Below, one piece after another: positions 6,929 to 14,118 of a stretch of 23,703 nucleotides of DNA. This DNA comes from an uncultured Oscillospiraceae bacterium (GTDB lineage Bacteria > Bacillota > Clostridia > Oscillospirales > Acutalibacteraceae). The notes beneath the pieces are model-generated. The model ran no database searches. It was not told where the DNA came from and saw only the letters and a list, made by a program, of their open reading frames with translations. The translations under genes and the position numbers were made by a program. Position 1 is the first letter of the stretch; every line of letters begins with the position of its first letter. Location: the NCBI GenBank assembly GCA_900543305.1, contig UQQZ01000040.1, positions 1 through 23,703 on the forward strand, read 5' to 3'.

Positions 6929-7861
6929 ATGCCCGCCAATGTAGAGAGTATGTTTTACGTCCGCCAAGCCCCTTGGCATGGATTAGGTGTTCGGGTGGAG
7001 GAAGCTCCCAGTTCTCAGGAAGCGCTGCGGCTCTCCGGCTTGGATTGGCAGGTGATCCAGCAGCAAATCACAACAGTAGACGGTACCCCCATTCCAGGTT
7101 ACCGGGCTAACTTGCGGGACACCGACCAGCAGGTGCTGGGAGTGGTTACGGACCGGTACCGGGTGGTACAAAATGATGAAGCTTTTGCCTTTACCGATGG
7201 GCTGCTGGGGGAGGGGGTCAAGTACGAGACCGCAGGTTCCCTCCAAAACGGCAGGAAGATCTGGCTCCTTGCCAAACTGCCGGATAAGTACATCATCGAA
7301 GGGGATCAAATTGACCCTTACCTGGTGTTCAGCAGCTCCCACGACGGCAGTGGCTCCATCAAGGTGGCCATGACTCCTATCCGTGTGGTATGCCAGAACA
7401 CTTTGAACCTGGCACTCTCCTCGGCGAAGCGGGTGTGGTCCACCATTCACGTGGGTGACCTGGCAGGGAAAATGGCCGAAGCCCACAACACCTTGCTGCT
7501 GGCAGAGAAGTATATGGGTCAGCTGGGCATGGAGGTTTCCCGGCTGTCCAAGATAAAGCTCTCCGACCAGAAGGTGCTCCAGTACATCGATCAGCTTCTT
7601 CCCATGGATGATCAGCCCACGGAGATCCACCGGAAAAATATCACCCGCATCCGTGAGGACATGAAGCAACGGTACTTCGATGCTCCGGATCTCAAGTATG
7701 TAGGGAAAAACGCCTATCGGTTCATCAACGCTGTCAGCGACTTCGCCACCCATGCCAAGCCCCTGCGGGAAACAGCCAGCTACCGGGAGAACCTCTTCGC
7801 CAAAACCATGGAGGGAAATCCTTTGATGGACCGAGCCTATGAGCTGGTTTTGGCAGCATGA
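6929..7861 (+). CDS. DUF932 phage/plasmid-like protein
   Basis: The product is 310 residues. The upstream in-frame ATG at 6911 overlaps the ribosome binding site itself (AAGGAGGT at 6913-6920), so the ATG at 6929, eight bases after it, is chosen. The N-terminus (MPANVESMFYVRQAPWHGLG) and the later segments VVTDRYRVVQNDEAFAF and RVVCQNTLNLAL are hallmarks of the DUF932 phage/plasmid-like family, which is common on plasmids, phages and integrative elements. Its biochemical role is not established; it often lies near recombination genes, as here. The protein appears full length, with no membrane segment. The stop codon region overlaps an upstream ATG of the next frame (ATGA), but a terminator hairpin follows. 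Confidence 0.88.
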   Translation: MPANVESMFYVRQAPWHGLGVRVEEAPSSQEALRLSGLDWQVIQQQITTVDGTPIPGYRANLRDTDQQVLGVVTDRYRVVQNDEAFAFTDGLLGEGVKYETAGSLQNGRKIWLLAKLPDKYIIEGDQIDPYLVFSSSHDGSGSIKVAMTPIRVVCQNTLNLALSSAKRVWSTIHVGDLAGKMAEAHNTLLLAEKYMGQLGMEVSRLSKIKLSDQKVLQYIDQLLPMDDQPTEIHRKNITRIREDMKQRYFDAPDLKYVGKNAYRFINAVSDFATHAKPLRETASYRENLFAKTMEGNPLMDRAYELVLAA

Positions 7862-7881
7862 CGAAACAATCGGAAGTGTTC

Positions 7882-7920
7882 GGTCGGGAGATTGCGTATC
7901 TCCCGGCCATTTCTATTTTG
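7882..7920 (+). terminator. Terminator-like hairpin after the DUF932 gene
   Basis: GGTCGGGAGAT (7882-7892) pairs with ATCTCCCGGCC (7898-7908) over 11 bp with one G-T pair and a five-base loop, followed by ATTTCTATTTT. It lies inside the longest possible version of the next frame, which argues that the next gene really starts downstream, at 7933. Confidence 0.65.
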
Positions 7921-7932
7921 GGAGGAATGCCT

Positions 7933-8133
7933 TTGGAAAATCACTGCGACTGCTGCGCCTATTCTTACTGGACTCATGACCGAGAGTCAGTGCTGCCCCT
8001 TTTCAGACTGCGGCAGCACTGTGTAAATCCACAGTATAACGCTCGTCCCAGCACCCGTCTTCTCCTTATGGAAGAGCGGGAAAACGGCTATTGCCCCTTC
8101 TGGGAACCACGGGCAGAAAGGAAAGTATCATGA
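7933..8133 (+). CDS. Small Cys-rich unknown protein
   Basis: The product is about 66 residues if translation starts at TTG 7933, which is seven bases after GGAGG. The longest frame opens at 7858 but would place the 7882-7908 terminator hairpin inside the gene and has no good ribosome binding site. Cysteines at positions 5, 7, 8, 30 and 54 (HCDCCAYSYW, RQHC, NGYCPFWE) suggest a small zinc-binding fold. The stop overlaps the ATG of the next gene (ATGA at 8130-8133), so the two are translationally coupled. No family recognised. The DUF932 neighbour suggests a plasmid accessory role, which is inference only. Confidence 0.6.
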   Translation: MENHCDCCAYSYWTHDRESVLPLFRLRQHCVNPQYNARPSTRLLLMEERENGYCPFWEPRAERKVS

Positions 8134-8426
8134 AAGACAAATATTCTGTTGCCGAACGCAACCGGATCGTGGAGGAACAACTATGCTGCATCGACAAAGT
8201 GTTCCACCGTTACCGCAACCTGTTACAAGCAGCACGGTTGGAGCATGATGACCTCTACCAGGACCTGGCCATCCGCCTGATCCTGGCGGTGGATTCCTAT
8301 CACCCCGAGGCAGGTCCCTTGCGTCCCTACCTCTGTGACCAACTGCGGGAGGAGCTGCTTGCCCATCGAGAAATTTGCAGAGCGCTCTGTGAGCAAACTC
8401 TGACCTGGGCACCATCTGTCTGCTGA
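8130..8426 (+). CDS. Small sigma-factor region-2-like protein
   Basis: The product is 98 residues from the ATG at 8130, which has AAAGGAAAG upstream and overlaps the preceding stop by four bases. Residues about 38-75 (EHDDLYQDLAIRLILAVDSY followed by HPEAG) resemble sigma-70 region 2, where a D-D-L-x-Q-E-type helix binds core polymerase. There is no region 4 HTH, so it cannot be a standard sigma factor. It may be an anti- or co-sigma type protein, or a small regulator that reuses the region 2 fold. It sits in a tight operon with the genes on both sides. The resemblance is by eye and modest. Confidence 0.6.
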   Translation: MKDKYSVAERNRIVEEQLCCIDKVFHRYRNLLQAARLEHDDLYQDLAIRLILAVDSYHPEAGPLRPYLCDQLREELLAHREICRALCEQTLTWAPSVC

Positions 8427-8443
8427 GAAAGGAGAATCATGCC

Positions 8444-9380
8444 ATGAATACAAATGTTTTGCTATCCACAGAAAACCTTCCCTACGAGGACTGGCTGGAA
8501 GCGAGGAAACAGGGCATCGGCGGCCTCAGTGGTCTGCGGGATCAGCCGGTACAAGTCCCCGGTGGAACTGTGGATGGAGAAAACCGGACAGCTGCCTTCT
8601 CAGGAAGCAGAGGAGGCTGCCTACTGGGGGAACCTGCTGGAATCCCTGGTCCGTGAGGAGTTCACCAAGCGCACAGGCATTGAAGTGAAGAAACCCAGCG
8701 TCATCTACCAGAGCCAGGAGCACCCCTTCATGCTGGCCAATGTGGACGGGCTCTGTGAGGACGATACCCACGGCCCATGCATCTTTGAGGCCAAAACAGC
8801 TTCTGCTTACAAAGCGGGGGAGTGGGAGGACGCCATCCCGGACGAGTACATGATCCAAATCCAGCACTACATGGCGGTGACCGGCTGCCAGGGAGCCTAC
8901 ATCGCCGTGCTCATTGGGGGCAACTCTTTTCGCTGGAAGTTTGTGGAGCGGGATGAGGAACTGATCCACATGCTGATTTCCCTGGAAGAGGACTTCTGGA
9001 AACACGTGGAGAAGGGAGTGCCCCCAGCTTTGGATGGATCCAACGCATCGGCAAAGTTCCTGGCGAAGCGGTTCCCGGACAGCGTGCCCAAGTCTGAAAT
9101 TGCCCTGCCGGACAAGGCCGCCGAACTGTTACAGCAGTATGACCTGTCCTGTGAGGTGCTGAAAATGGCCACAGAGCAAAAGCAGGAGGCGGAGAATCAG
9201 CTGAAGCAGATGCTGGGTGACCACGAGACCGGCACCTCTGGAAACCGGGTGATCATCTGGAAAAGCATCTCCCAGGAGCGGCTGGACAGCAAGACGCTAA
9301 AGGCCGAGCACCCAGCGCTCTTCAAAAAGTACGCCACCCAGACATCCTACCGCCGGTTTACCGTCAAGAGTGTGGCCTAA
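8444..9380 (+). pseudogene. YqaJ-type (lambda-exonuclease fold) recombinase, frameshifted near its N-terminus
   Basis: Proteins of this family degrade double-stranded DNA ends to expose single strands for recombination. The N-terminus is in one frame from ATG 8444 (MNTNVLLSTENLPYEDWLEA through KQGIGG), with AAAGGAG upstream. The rest is in another frame from about 8523 (SVVCGISRYKSPVELWMEKT onward) to the stop at 9380. The change falls at 8522-8526, exactly where the family has an IGGSD-A motif; the sequence is explained by loss of eight (or two or five) bases that would have encoded Ser-Asp. The nuclease core is otherwise intact: ANVDGL, IFEAKTAS and YMIQIQHYMA carry the D, E-x-K and Q residues. 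Either the gene is inactive, or this is a sequencing error or programmed frameshift. Confidence 0.82.
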
Positions 9381-9395
9381 CAAGGAGGTTTTAAT

Positions 9396-10154
9396 ATGAA
9401 TAACACCAGCCTGAAAACCCGCATGAACACCAAAGTCCAAGCCATGGAGGCAGCGCCACCCGAAGACCTTTGGAATCCCTCTGACTCTGGGTACTTGGCC
9501 CTGAGCAGTAACGCCCTGGACCTAATTAAGGAGAACCTGAAACAGCAGTCCTTGTCTTTCCAGCTCTTTGATCTTGTCAAATCCCCTTCCGGTGGTTCCA
9601 CCGTGTTTTCCGTCCCAGGGCTGTCTGGGGAGGAGGCGGAGAAGGAGCTCACCGGCATCATCCTGGACTACATGACACCCCGGGCATATTGGGCTACCCC
9701 GGACCCTGTGGAGGGCACGCCGCCCACCTGCCTGAGCAAAGATAGCCTGATTTCCGCAGACGGAAAGGTCTGTGCCCACTGTCCCTTCAACGACTTCGGC
9801 AGCAAGGACGGGGAGAGCAATGCCAAAGCCTGTAAGGAATCGGTGCTCCTGTTCCTGTTGAGGCCGGGCAGTGTGTTCCCCCTGCTGGTCCGGGTGCCAG
9901 TGACCAGTAAGAAGCTGTTCCTGAAATACACCACTCGCTTAGTGAGCCGATTGACACCTCTTAGCAGCGTGGTGACCAAGATCACTTTGGAAAAGGCCAC
10001 CAGCCGGGAGGGGAAACCCTATGCCCTGTTCCATTTTGACGCGGTTGAGGTTTTGGGTTCGGAGGAGGCGGAAAAGGTCCGGGAGTTTGGCCGGCAGTTT
10101 ATGGACATTGTCCATGCCGCTGACGTGGAGCCTGTGTTCACGGAAGCGGACTAA
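9396..10154 (+). CDS. Unknown protein with four-Cys motif, next to YqaJ gene
   Basis: The product is 252 residues from the ATG at 9396, six bases after AAGGAGG, and follows the exonuclease gene by 15 bases. Residues C112, C126, C129 and C146 (spacing 13-2-16, around KVCAHCPFNDFGS) could form a zinc site. The flanking segments look like a compact beta-rich fold, and the C-terminus is a charged helix (SEEAEKVREFGRQFMDIV). I do not recognise the family. YqaJ exonucleases normally work with a single-strand annealing partner, and this gene occupies the place where such a partner would be encoded; that role is inference from position, not from sequence. Confidence 0.8.
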   Translation: MNNTSLKTRMNTKVQAMEAAPPEDLWNPSDSGYLALSSNALDLIKENLKQQSLSFQLFDLVKSPSGGSTVFSVPGLSGEEAEKELTGIILDYMTPRAYWATPDPVEGTPPTCLSKDSLISADGKVCAHCPFNDFGSKDGESNAKACKESVLLFLLRPGSVFPLLVRVPVTSKKLFLKYTTRLVSRLTPLSSVVTKITLEKATSREGKPYALFHFDAVEVLGSEEAEKVREFGRQFMDIVHAADVEPVFTEAD

Positions 10155-10172
10155 ACTGGAAAGGAGATTACT

Positions 10173-10463
10173 ATGCAGAATTTTTACAAGACTTTCCCCG
10201 ACGGAAAAACGATGCCTTGTGGTAAAAGACCCAATCCCCTGGAGGGCAAGGTGGTGGTGATCACCGGCAAGCTGGAGTATTTTACCCGGAGAGAGGCTCA
10301 TCGAAAGCTGGCAAGCCTGGGAGCAATCCCTGAACGCAACGTGACAGAAAAGACAGACCTGCTGATCTGTGGGGAGAAGCCGGGGGTAAAGCTGATCCAA
10401 GCAAAAGTCAAGGGACTCCCGATTTTGACAGAGCAGCAATTCCTGGAGATCCTCTCGATGTGA
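10173..10463 (+). CDS. BRCT-domain protein
   Basis: The product is 96 residues and almost all one BRCT domain, of the type found at the C-terminus of NAD-dependent DNA ligase. The signature is clear: LEGKVVVITGKLEYFTRREA, then LASLGAIPERNVTEKTDLLICG, then KGLPILTEQQFLEIL. BRCT domains bind DNA ends or phosphopeptides, so a role with the upstream recombination genes is plausible. AAAGGAG lies a few bases before the start, and the gene follows the Cys-motif gene by 18 bases in the same operon. Free-standing BRCT proteins of this size occur on plasmids and phages. The domain call is firm, the role is not. Confidence 0.9.
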   Translation: MQNFYKTFPDGKTMPCGKRPNPLEGKVVVITGKLEYFTRREAHRKLASLGAIPERNVTEKTDLLICGEKPGVKLIQAKVKGLPILTEQQFLEILSM

Positions 10464-10480
10464 GCTGGTGGGCGGGGTTC

Positions 10481-10583
10481 TCAATAGGCTACACCTGTGT
10501 GAGATGGGAAAACAGTGTCTCAGTAGAGTTGGATTCAGGCTTTTGCAACGTCTCATGATACAGGACCACCCTATTGAAATAGG
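10481..10583. repeat. Short inverted repeats upstream of the serine recombinase
   Basis: TCAATAGG (10481-10488) is inverted as CCTATTGA (10570-10577), and the latter is part of a local palindrome CCTATTGAAATAGG (10570-10583) just before the recombinase ribosome binding site. Such repeats could be binding or crossover sites for the recombinase or its operator. They are short, so chance is possible. Confidence 0.35.
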
Positions 10584-10598
10584 AAAGGAGGGAGACCT

Positions 10599-11141
10599 GT
10601 GAAAATAGGCTATATCCGGGTGAGCACCCAGGAGCAGAATACTATCCGTCAGGAGGTGATGATGAAAGAGCTGGGGGTGGAGGAGCTGTACCTTGACAAG
10701 GCCAGCGGCAAGAACACTGACCGGCCGCAGTTGCAGAAAATGATGGAGTATGTCCGGTGTGGGGATACGGTGATTGTGGAATCCATCAGCCGGTTTGCCC
10801 GAAACACCCGAGACCTGCTGGAGCTCATCGAGCAGTTGACAGCCAAAGGTGTGGAGTTCATATCCAAAAAGGAAGCCATTGATACCAGCACCCCCACAGG
10901 CAAGTTTATGCTCACTGTCTTTGGGGCGGTGGCAGAACTGGAGCGGGAGTACATTTTACAGCGCCAGAGGGAGGGAATTGAAATTGCCAAGCAGCAGGGG
11001 AAGTACAAGGGTAGGAAACCGTTGACACCTCCTGGGTTCCAGGAAATGGTAGCTCGGTGGAAGAAAGGGGAGATCACCGCGGCAGAGGCTTGCAGGCATC
11101 TGGGGATCAGCAAGGCCAGTTTTTACCGGAAGGTGAAGTGA
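10599..11141 (+). CDS. Serine recombinase, resolvase/invertase family
   Basis: The product is 180 residues, the standard length of small resolvases and invertases. It begins at GTG with AAAGGAGG nine bases upstream. The catalytic serine is S9 in YIRVSTQEQN. The motifs LYLDKASGKNTDRPQLQKM, IVESISRFARNTRDLLELIE and PTGKFMLTVFGAVAELERE match the catalytic domain, and the C-terminal GEITAAEACRHLGISKASFY is the DNA-binding helix-turn-helix. It would resolve multimers or cointegrates, or invert a segment. It marks the border between the plasmid-type gene set and the defence-like cargo and is followed by a strong terminator. Confidence 0.95.
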   Translation: MKIGYIRVSTQEQNTIRQEVMMKELGVEELYLDKASGKNTDRPQLQKMMEYVRCGDTVIVESISRFARNTRDLLELIEQLTAKGVEFISKKEAIDTSTPTGKFMLTVFGAVAELEREYILQRQREGIEIAKQQGKYKGRKPLTPPGFQEMVARWKKGEITAAEACRHLGISKASFYRKVK

Positions 11142-11224
11142 TTCTCTTGCTCACTTGAAAAGCAGTGGGAGGGCAGCTGGCAGGGAGTAGGTTGAAGATC
11201 CCAGGCGGCTGCCGGGGAGGAGAA

Positions 11225-11255
11225 GAGAGGGTGGCTTTGGCTGCCCTCTTTTTTT
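11225..11255 (+). terminator. Strong terminator after the recombinase
   Basis: GAGGGTGGC (11227-11235) and GCTGCCCTC (11240-11248) form a 9-bp stem with a TTTG loop, followed by seven T. It ends plus-strand transcription 85-115 bases past the recombinase stop. Confidence 0.9.
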
Positions 11256-11262
11256 ATCTTAT

Positions 11263-11291
11263 AAAGAAAACCACTCGCCTAGCGAGTGGTT
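11263..11291 (-). terminator. Terminator of the XRE regulator gene
   Basis: AACCACTCGC (11269-11278) and GCGAGTGGTT (11282-11291) form a perfect 10-bp stem. On the minus strand it is followed by TTTTCTTTAT. It lies 55 bases past the stop of the XRE gene and abuts the plus-strand terminator, so the two transcripts converge here. Confidence 0.85.
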
Positions 11292-11345
11292 CCAACAATA
11301 TTATGTCAATGGTCCAATTTGGATCAAATAATTCCTCATGGCTTA

Positions 11346-11588
11346 TCACTGAACCACAGGTTCCAGATGTTCAAATAGAGGATCATCGAAGAACTCTCGG
11401 AGAGAGATATCCAAGCCATCACAAATCTTTTGAATAGACACGATACCGGGGTTTTTACTTTTTGCCCCAAGCATACTGTAAATAGTAGTTGGGGGCATTC
11501 CACAGCAGTTGGCCAGGGCGTTTATTGCGATTCCGCGCTCTGCGCAGAGATTTTGAATTCGCTGTGCCACAGCCTCCTTGCTGTTCAT
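11346..11588 (-). CDS. XRE-family helix-turn-helix regulator
   Basis: The product is 80 residues from the ATG at 11588, which lies eight bases after GGAGG; an in-frame GTG at 11597 is less well placed. The Cro/CI-type fold is clear: VAQRIQNLCAERGIAINALA, NCCGMPPTTIYSMLGAKSKN, then GIVSIQKICDGLDISLREFF. This is a free DNA-binding domain without a sensor domain. It is transcribed divergently from the SLOG-like gene, and three GGATATATC sites lie in the shared 130-bp promoter region, so it most likely represses itself and the neighbour. The terminator at 11263-11291 completes the unit. Confidence 0.92.
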   Translation of the reverse strand: MNSKEAVAQRIQNLCAERGIAINALANCCGMPPTTIYSMLGAKSKNPGIVSIQKICDGLDISLREFFDDPLFEHLEPVVQ

Positions 11589-11635
11589 TTTCTCCACCTC
11601 CGGTAATTACGATGCTATTAGTGTAACCAAAAGTG

Positions 11636-11698
11636 GGATATATCGTGTTGGATATATCCTAAATCAGATAAATGTGCTACACTTGTATGGGATATATC
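11636..11698. promoter_or_regulatory. Three GGATATATC operator-like repeats between XRE and SLOG-like genes
   Basis: The palindromic core GATATATC recurs as GGATATATC at 11636-11644, 11650-11658 and 11690-11698, with the wider context TTGGATATATCC or GGGATATATCGT. Sites 1 and 2 are 14 bp apart, site 3 is 40 bp further. An extended -10-like TGCTACACT (11675-11683) for the plus-strand gene places the start point inside site 3. A site where the XRE dimer binds and blocks both promoters fits well. Confidence 0.6.
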
Positions 11699-11718
11699 GT
11701 AAAATAGGGGTGTGAGGA

Positions 11719-12162
11719 ATGTATCGTTGTTTTTTCATCGGGCACCGAGATGCCCCGGAGAGTATCTACCCGGAACTTGCACGGACCGTGGAGCAACTCA
11801 TCGGACAAGGGGTGACAGATTTCTATGTGGGTCACTACGGAAACTTTGACCGTCTAGCAGCCCGGGTGGTGATCGAGGCAAAACAGCAGCGCCCAGAGGT
11901 GCGATTGACCATGCTTTTGCCATACCACCCAGCAGAGAGAGAAGTGGTTCTGCCATCTGGTTTTGATGGAAGTCTCTACCCGCCGGGAATGGAGAAGGTC
12001 CCCCGACGGTTTGCGATCTCCCGCGCCAACCGCTGGATGGTGGAGCGCTGCACTCATTTGATAGCTTATGTCACTCACCCTGCCAGCAATGCGGGGAAGG
12101 TAGTGGAGTGGGGGAGAACGGGATCTAAGAAAGTAATTATCGAATTGGAGAAAAGGAAATAA
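11719..12162 (+). CDS. SLOG-fold-like protein (YspA/DUF1273-like)
   Basis: The product is 147 residues from ATG 11719; AGGGGTG eight bases upstream is the probable ribosome binding site. The N-terminal FFIGHRDAPESIYPELARTV followed by TDFYVGHYGNFDRLAARVVI resembles the SLOG superfamily, a Rossmann-like fold related to DprA and lysine-decarboxylase-like proteins that binds nucleotides or their derivatives. GHYGNFD would be the ligand-binding loop. The C-terminus (THLIAYVTHPASNAGKVVEW) fits the last strands of the fold. SLOG proteins occur both in housekeeping and in defence systems; its position next to an XRE regulator and a restriction operon favours a defence-associated role, by inference. 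No partner effector with a membrane segment lies next to it. Confidence 0.75.
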   Translation: MYRCFFIGHRDAPESIYPELARTVEQLIGQGVTDFYVGHYGNFDRLAARVVIEAKQQRPEVRLTMLLPYHPAEREVVLPSGFDGSLYPPGMEKVPRRFAISRANRWMVERCTHLIAYVTHPASNAGKVVEWGRTGSKKVIIELEKRK

Positions 12163-12198
12163 GATTTCCACGAAAGGGGCATCGTGGCTGCAGATTTG

Positions 12199-12227
12199 TT
12201 GCAGAATATAGGAGAATCGTGTATAAT
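12199..12227 (+). promoter_or_regulatory. Sigma-70-type promoter of the restriction operon
   Basis: TTGCAG (12199-12204) and a perfect TATAAT (12222-12227) are separated by 17 bp, 73 bases before the hsdM start. It should drive hsdM, hsdS, the DUF2971 gene and hsdR as one transcript; no terminator lies between these genes. Confidence 0.8.
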
Positions 12228-12300
12228 TTCTCTATATATAAAAGGACTGTTACAATAGGATTTAAGCGATTCTATGATTATGAATAAGGGGTTTTAAGTT

Positions 12301-14118
12301 GTGATTAATATACGGAAATTAGAAGCGGAATTGTGGGAGTCTGCTGATTTGCTTAGGGCCGGTTCCAAGTTAACCTCTAATCAATACTGTATGCCTATTT
12401 TAGGCCTTATTTTTCTTCGATATGCATTTAGCCGCTTTAAATTAGTGGAGTCTGAAATTTTGAAAGATCGACCAGTACGCAATGGCCGGGTTCTTCCAGT
12501 GGAAGCTAGCGATTTTGCCTCCCGAAGCGCACTGTTTCTTCCGAAAGAGGCACAGTACTCCTATCTTGTGGATCTTCCAGAGAATATCGTTGCAGCAGGG
12601 CTGATCAACCGAAATGGGGAAGTAATGAACAGCCTAGGTGAAGTGGTGAACAACGCCATGGAACTGGTTGAGCAGCAGAGTGAACAGCTCTCCGGGGTTC
12701 TGCCCAAGGATTACACCATGTTTTCCGACGAACTGCTGGCTGAGCTGCTGCGAATCTTCAACAACAGCGCCTTGGACGAAGTCGGCGGCGACATCATTGG
12801 TAGAATCTACGAGTACTTTCTCAATAAATTTGCTAAAAATATCGCCCAGGATGACGGAGTGTTCTTTACGCCGAAGTCCTTGGTTAAGATGATAGTAAAT
12901 GTGCTGGAGCCCACACAGGGAATTCTGTTGGATCCCGCCTGCGGAAGTGGTGGAATGTTTGTCCAGACCGGTGACTTTGTAGAGCACGCTGGTATGCTGG
13001 CCAATAATACCATGACTTTTTATGGGCAAGAAAAGGTGGAATACAATGCCCAGTTGTGCTTAATGAATCTAGCGGTTCACGGCCTTACTGGAATTATCAA
13101 ATCTGGCGATGAGGCAAATACTTTCTATCACGATGCACATAACTTGGATGGCTGCTGTGACTATGTGATGGCCAATCCTCCCTTCAATGTAGATAAGGTT
13201 AAAGCAGAATCTGCTCAGAGCGCTGGCCGGTTGCCTTTTGGTCTGCCTTCTGTCAACAAAAATAAAGAGATTGGCAATGCGAATTATTTATGGATTTCCT
13301 ACTTCTACTCTTACCTGAATGAGCGGGGAAGGGCGGGCTTTGTCATGGCTTCTTCTGCCACTGACAGCCAGGGTAAAGATAAGGATATCCGGGAGAAGTT
13401 GGTGCAGACCGGCCATGTGGATGTGATGGTAAGCGTAGGCAACAATTTCTTTTACACCAAGAGTTTACCATGTTCCCTGTGGTTCTTTGATAAAGGGAAA
13501 AAGGACGAACTGCGGGACAAAGTGCTGTTTATTGATGCCCGGAACTATTATACCGTGGTGGACCGCACCCTGAATGAGTGGAGCAGCTGGCAGCTCAAGA
13601 ACTTAAACGCCATTGTGTGGCTGTATCGGGGGGAGACGGACAAATATCGGGCATTGGTGGACGAGTATGCTGAAACCCTGGCAAGCCGGGATTTCCCTGC
13701 TATGCTGGCTAAGCTGGAGGAGAAAAAGACACAGCTGAATGCCCAGGCAAAGGAAGAAATTGCTCAAGCTGCCCGAAAAGAGAAAAAGATGATCGAGGCG
13801 GCCTATGCGGAGAGCATGGACGGTCTGGAGGAACTCATCCAGACCGCCAAAGAGGTCCTCTGGCTGACGGAGAAATTCGGCGAGGGTGACTATGCCGACA
13901 TTCCCGGCCTGTGCAAGGTGGCAACGCTGGAAGAAATCGAGGCCAAGGGATATTCCCTTACCCCTGGCGCTTATGTAGGCGTGGCTCCCACCGAGGACAA
14001 CGGAGTGGATTTTCACGAGCGCATGACCGAGATCCACAAGGAGCTGCTTTCCTTGCAGGAGGAGTCTAATCGCCTGATGGAAACCATCTCGAAGAATTGG
14101 GAGGAGATGGGGCTGTGA
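12301..14118 (+). CDS. hsdM: Type I restriction-modification methyltransferase subunit
   Basis: The product is 605 residues and methylates adenine within the site chosen by HsdS. The HsdM N-terminal helical domain (ELWESADLLRAGSKLTSNQY) is followed by the catalytic domain, with motif I DPACGSGGMF at about residue 211 (AdoMet binding) and motif IV NPPF at residue 292 (target adenine). FFTPKSLVKMIVNVL before motif I is typical. The C-terminal third (residues about 450-605) is charged and coiled-coil, for contact with HsdS. The GTG start has AAGGGG nine bases upstream and the stop overlaps the GTG of hsdS. The first 200 bases are more AT-rich than the rest. Confidence 0.96.
   Translation: MINIRKLEAELWESADLLRAGSKLTSNQYCMPILGLIFLRYAFSRFKLVESEILKDRPVRNGRVLPVEASDFASRSALFLPKEAQYSYLVDLPENIVAAGLINRNGEVMNSLGEVVNNAMELVEQQSEQLSGVLPKDYTMFSDELLAELLRIFNNSALDEVGGDIIGRIYEYFLNKFAKNIAQDDGVFFTPKSLVKMIVNVLEPTQGILLDPACGSGGMFVQTGDFVEHAGMLANNTMTFYGQEKVEYNAQLCLMNLAVHGLTGIIKSGDEANTFYHDAHNLDGCCDYVMANPPFNVDKVKAESAQSAGRLPFGLPSVNKNKEIGNANYLWISYFYSYLNERGRAGFVMASSATDSQGKDKDIREKLVQTGHVDVMVSVGNNFFYTKSLPCSLWFFDKGKKDELRDKVLFIDARNYYTVVDRTLNEWSSWQLKNLNAIVWLYRGETDKYRALVDEYAETLASRDFPAMLAKLEEKKTQLNAQAKEEIAQAARKEKKMIEAAYAESMDGLEELIQTAKEVLWLTEKFGEGDYADIPGLCKVATLEEIEAKGYSLTPGAYVGVAPTEDNGVDFHERMTEIHKELLSLQEESNRLMETISKNWEEMGL

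Noticed and set aside
6983..7753. Long antisense frame of 256 codons opposite the DUF932 gene
   Set aside because: It lies wholly within a well-supported gene, has no ribosome binding site, and its product resembles no known protein; a shadow of GC-rich codon use.
7858..7932. ATG at 7858 as start of the Cys-rich small protein, coupled to the DUF932 stop
   Set aside because: A terminator-like hairpin at 7882-7908 would lie inside the gene, and GGAGG upstream of TTG 7933 gives a much better start.
11636..11698. Three GGATATATC copies as a short CRISPR array
   Set aside because: Repeats are only 9 bp, spacing is irregular, and they lie in a divergent promoter region; operators explain them better.
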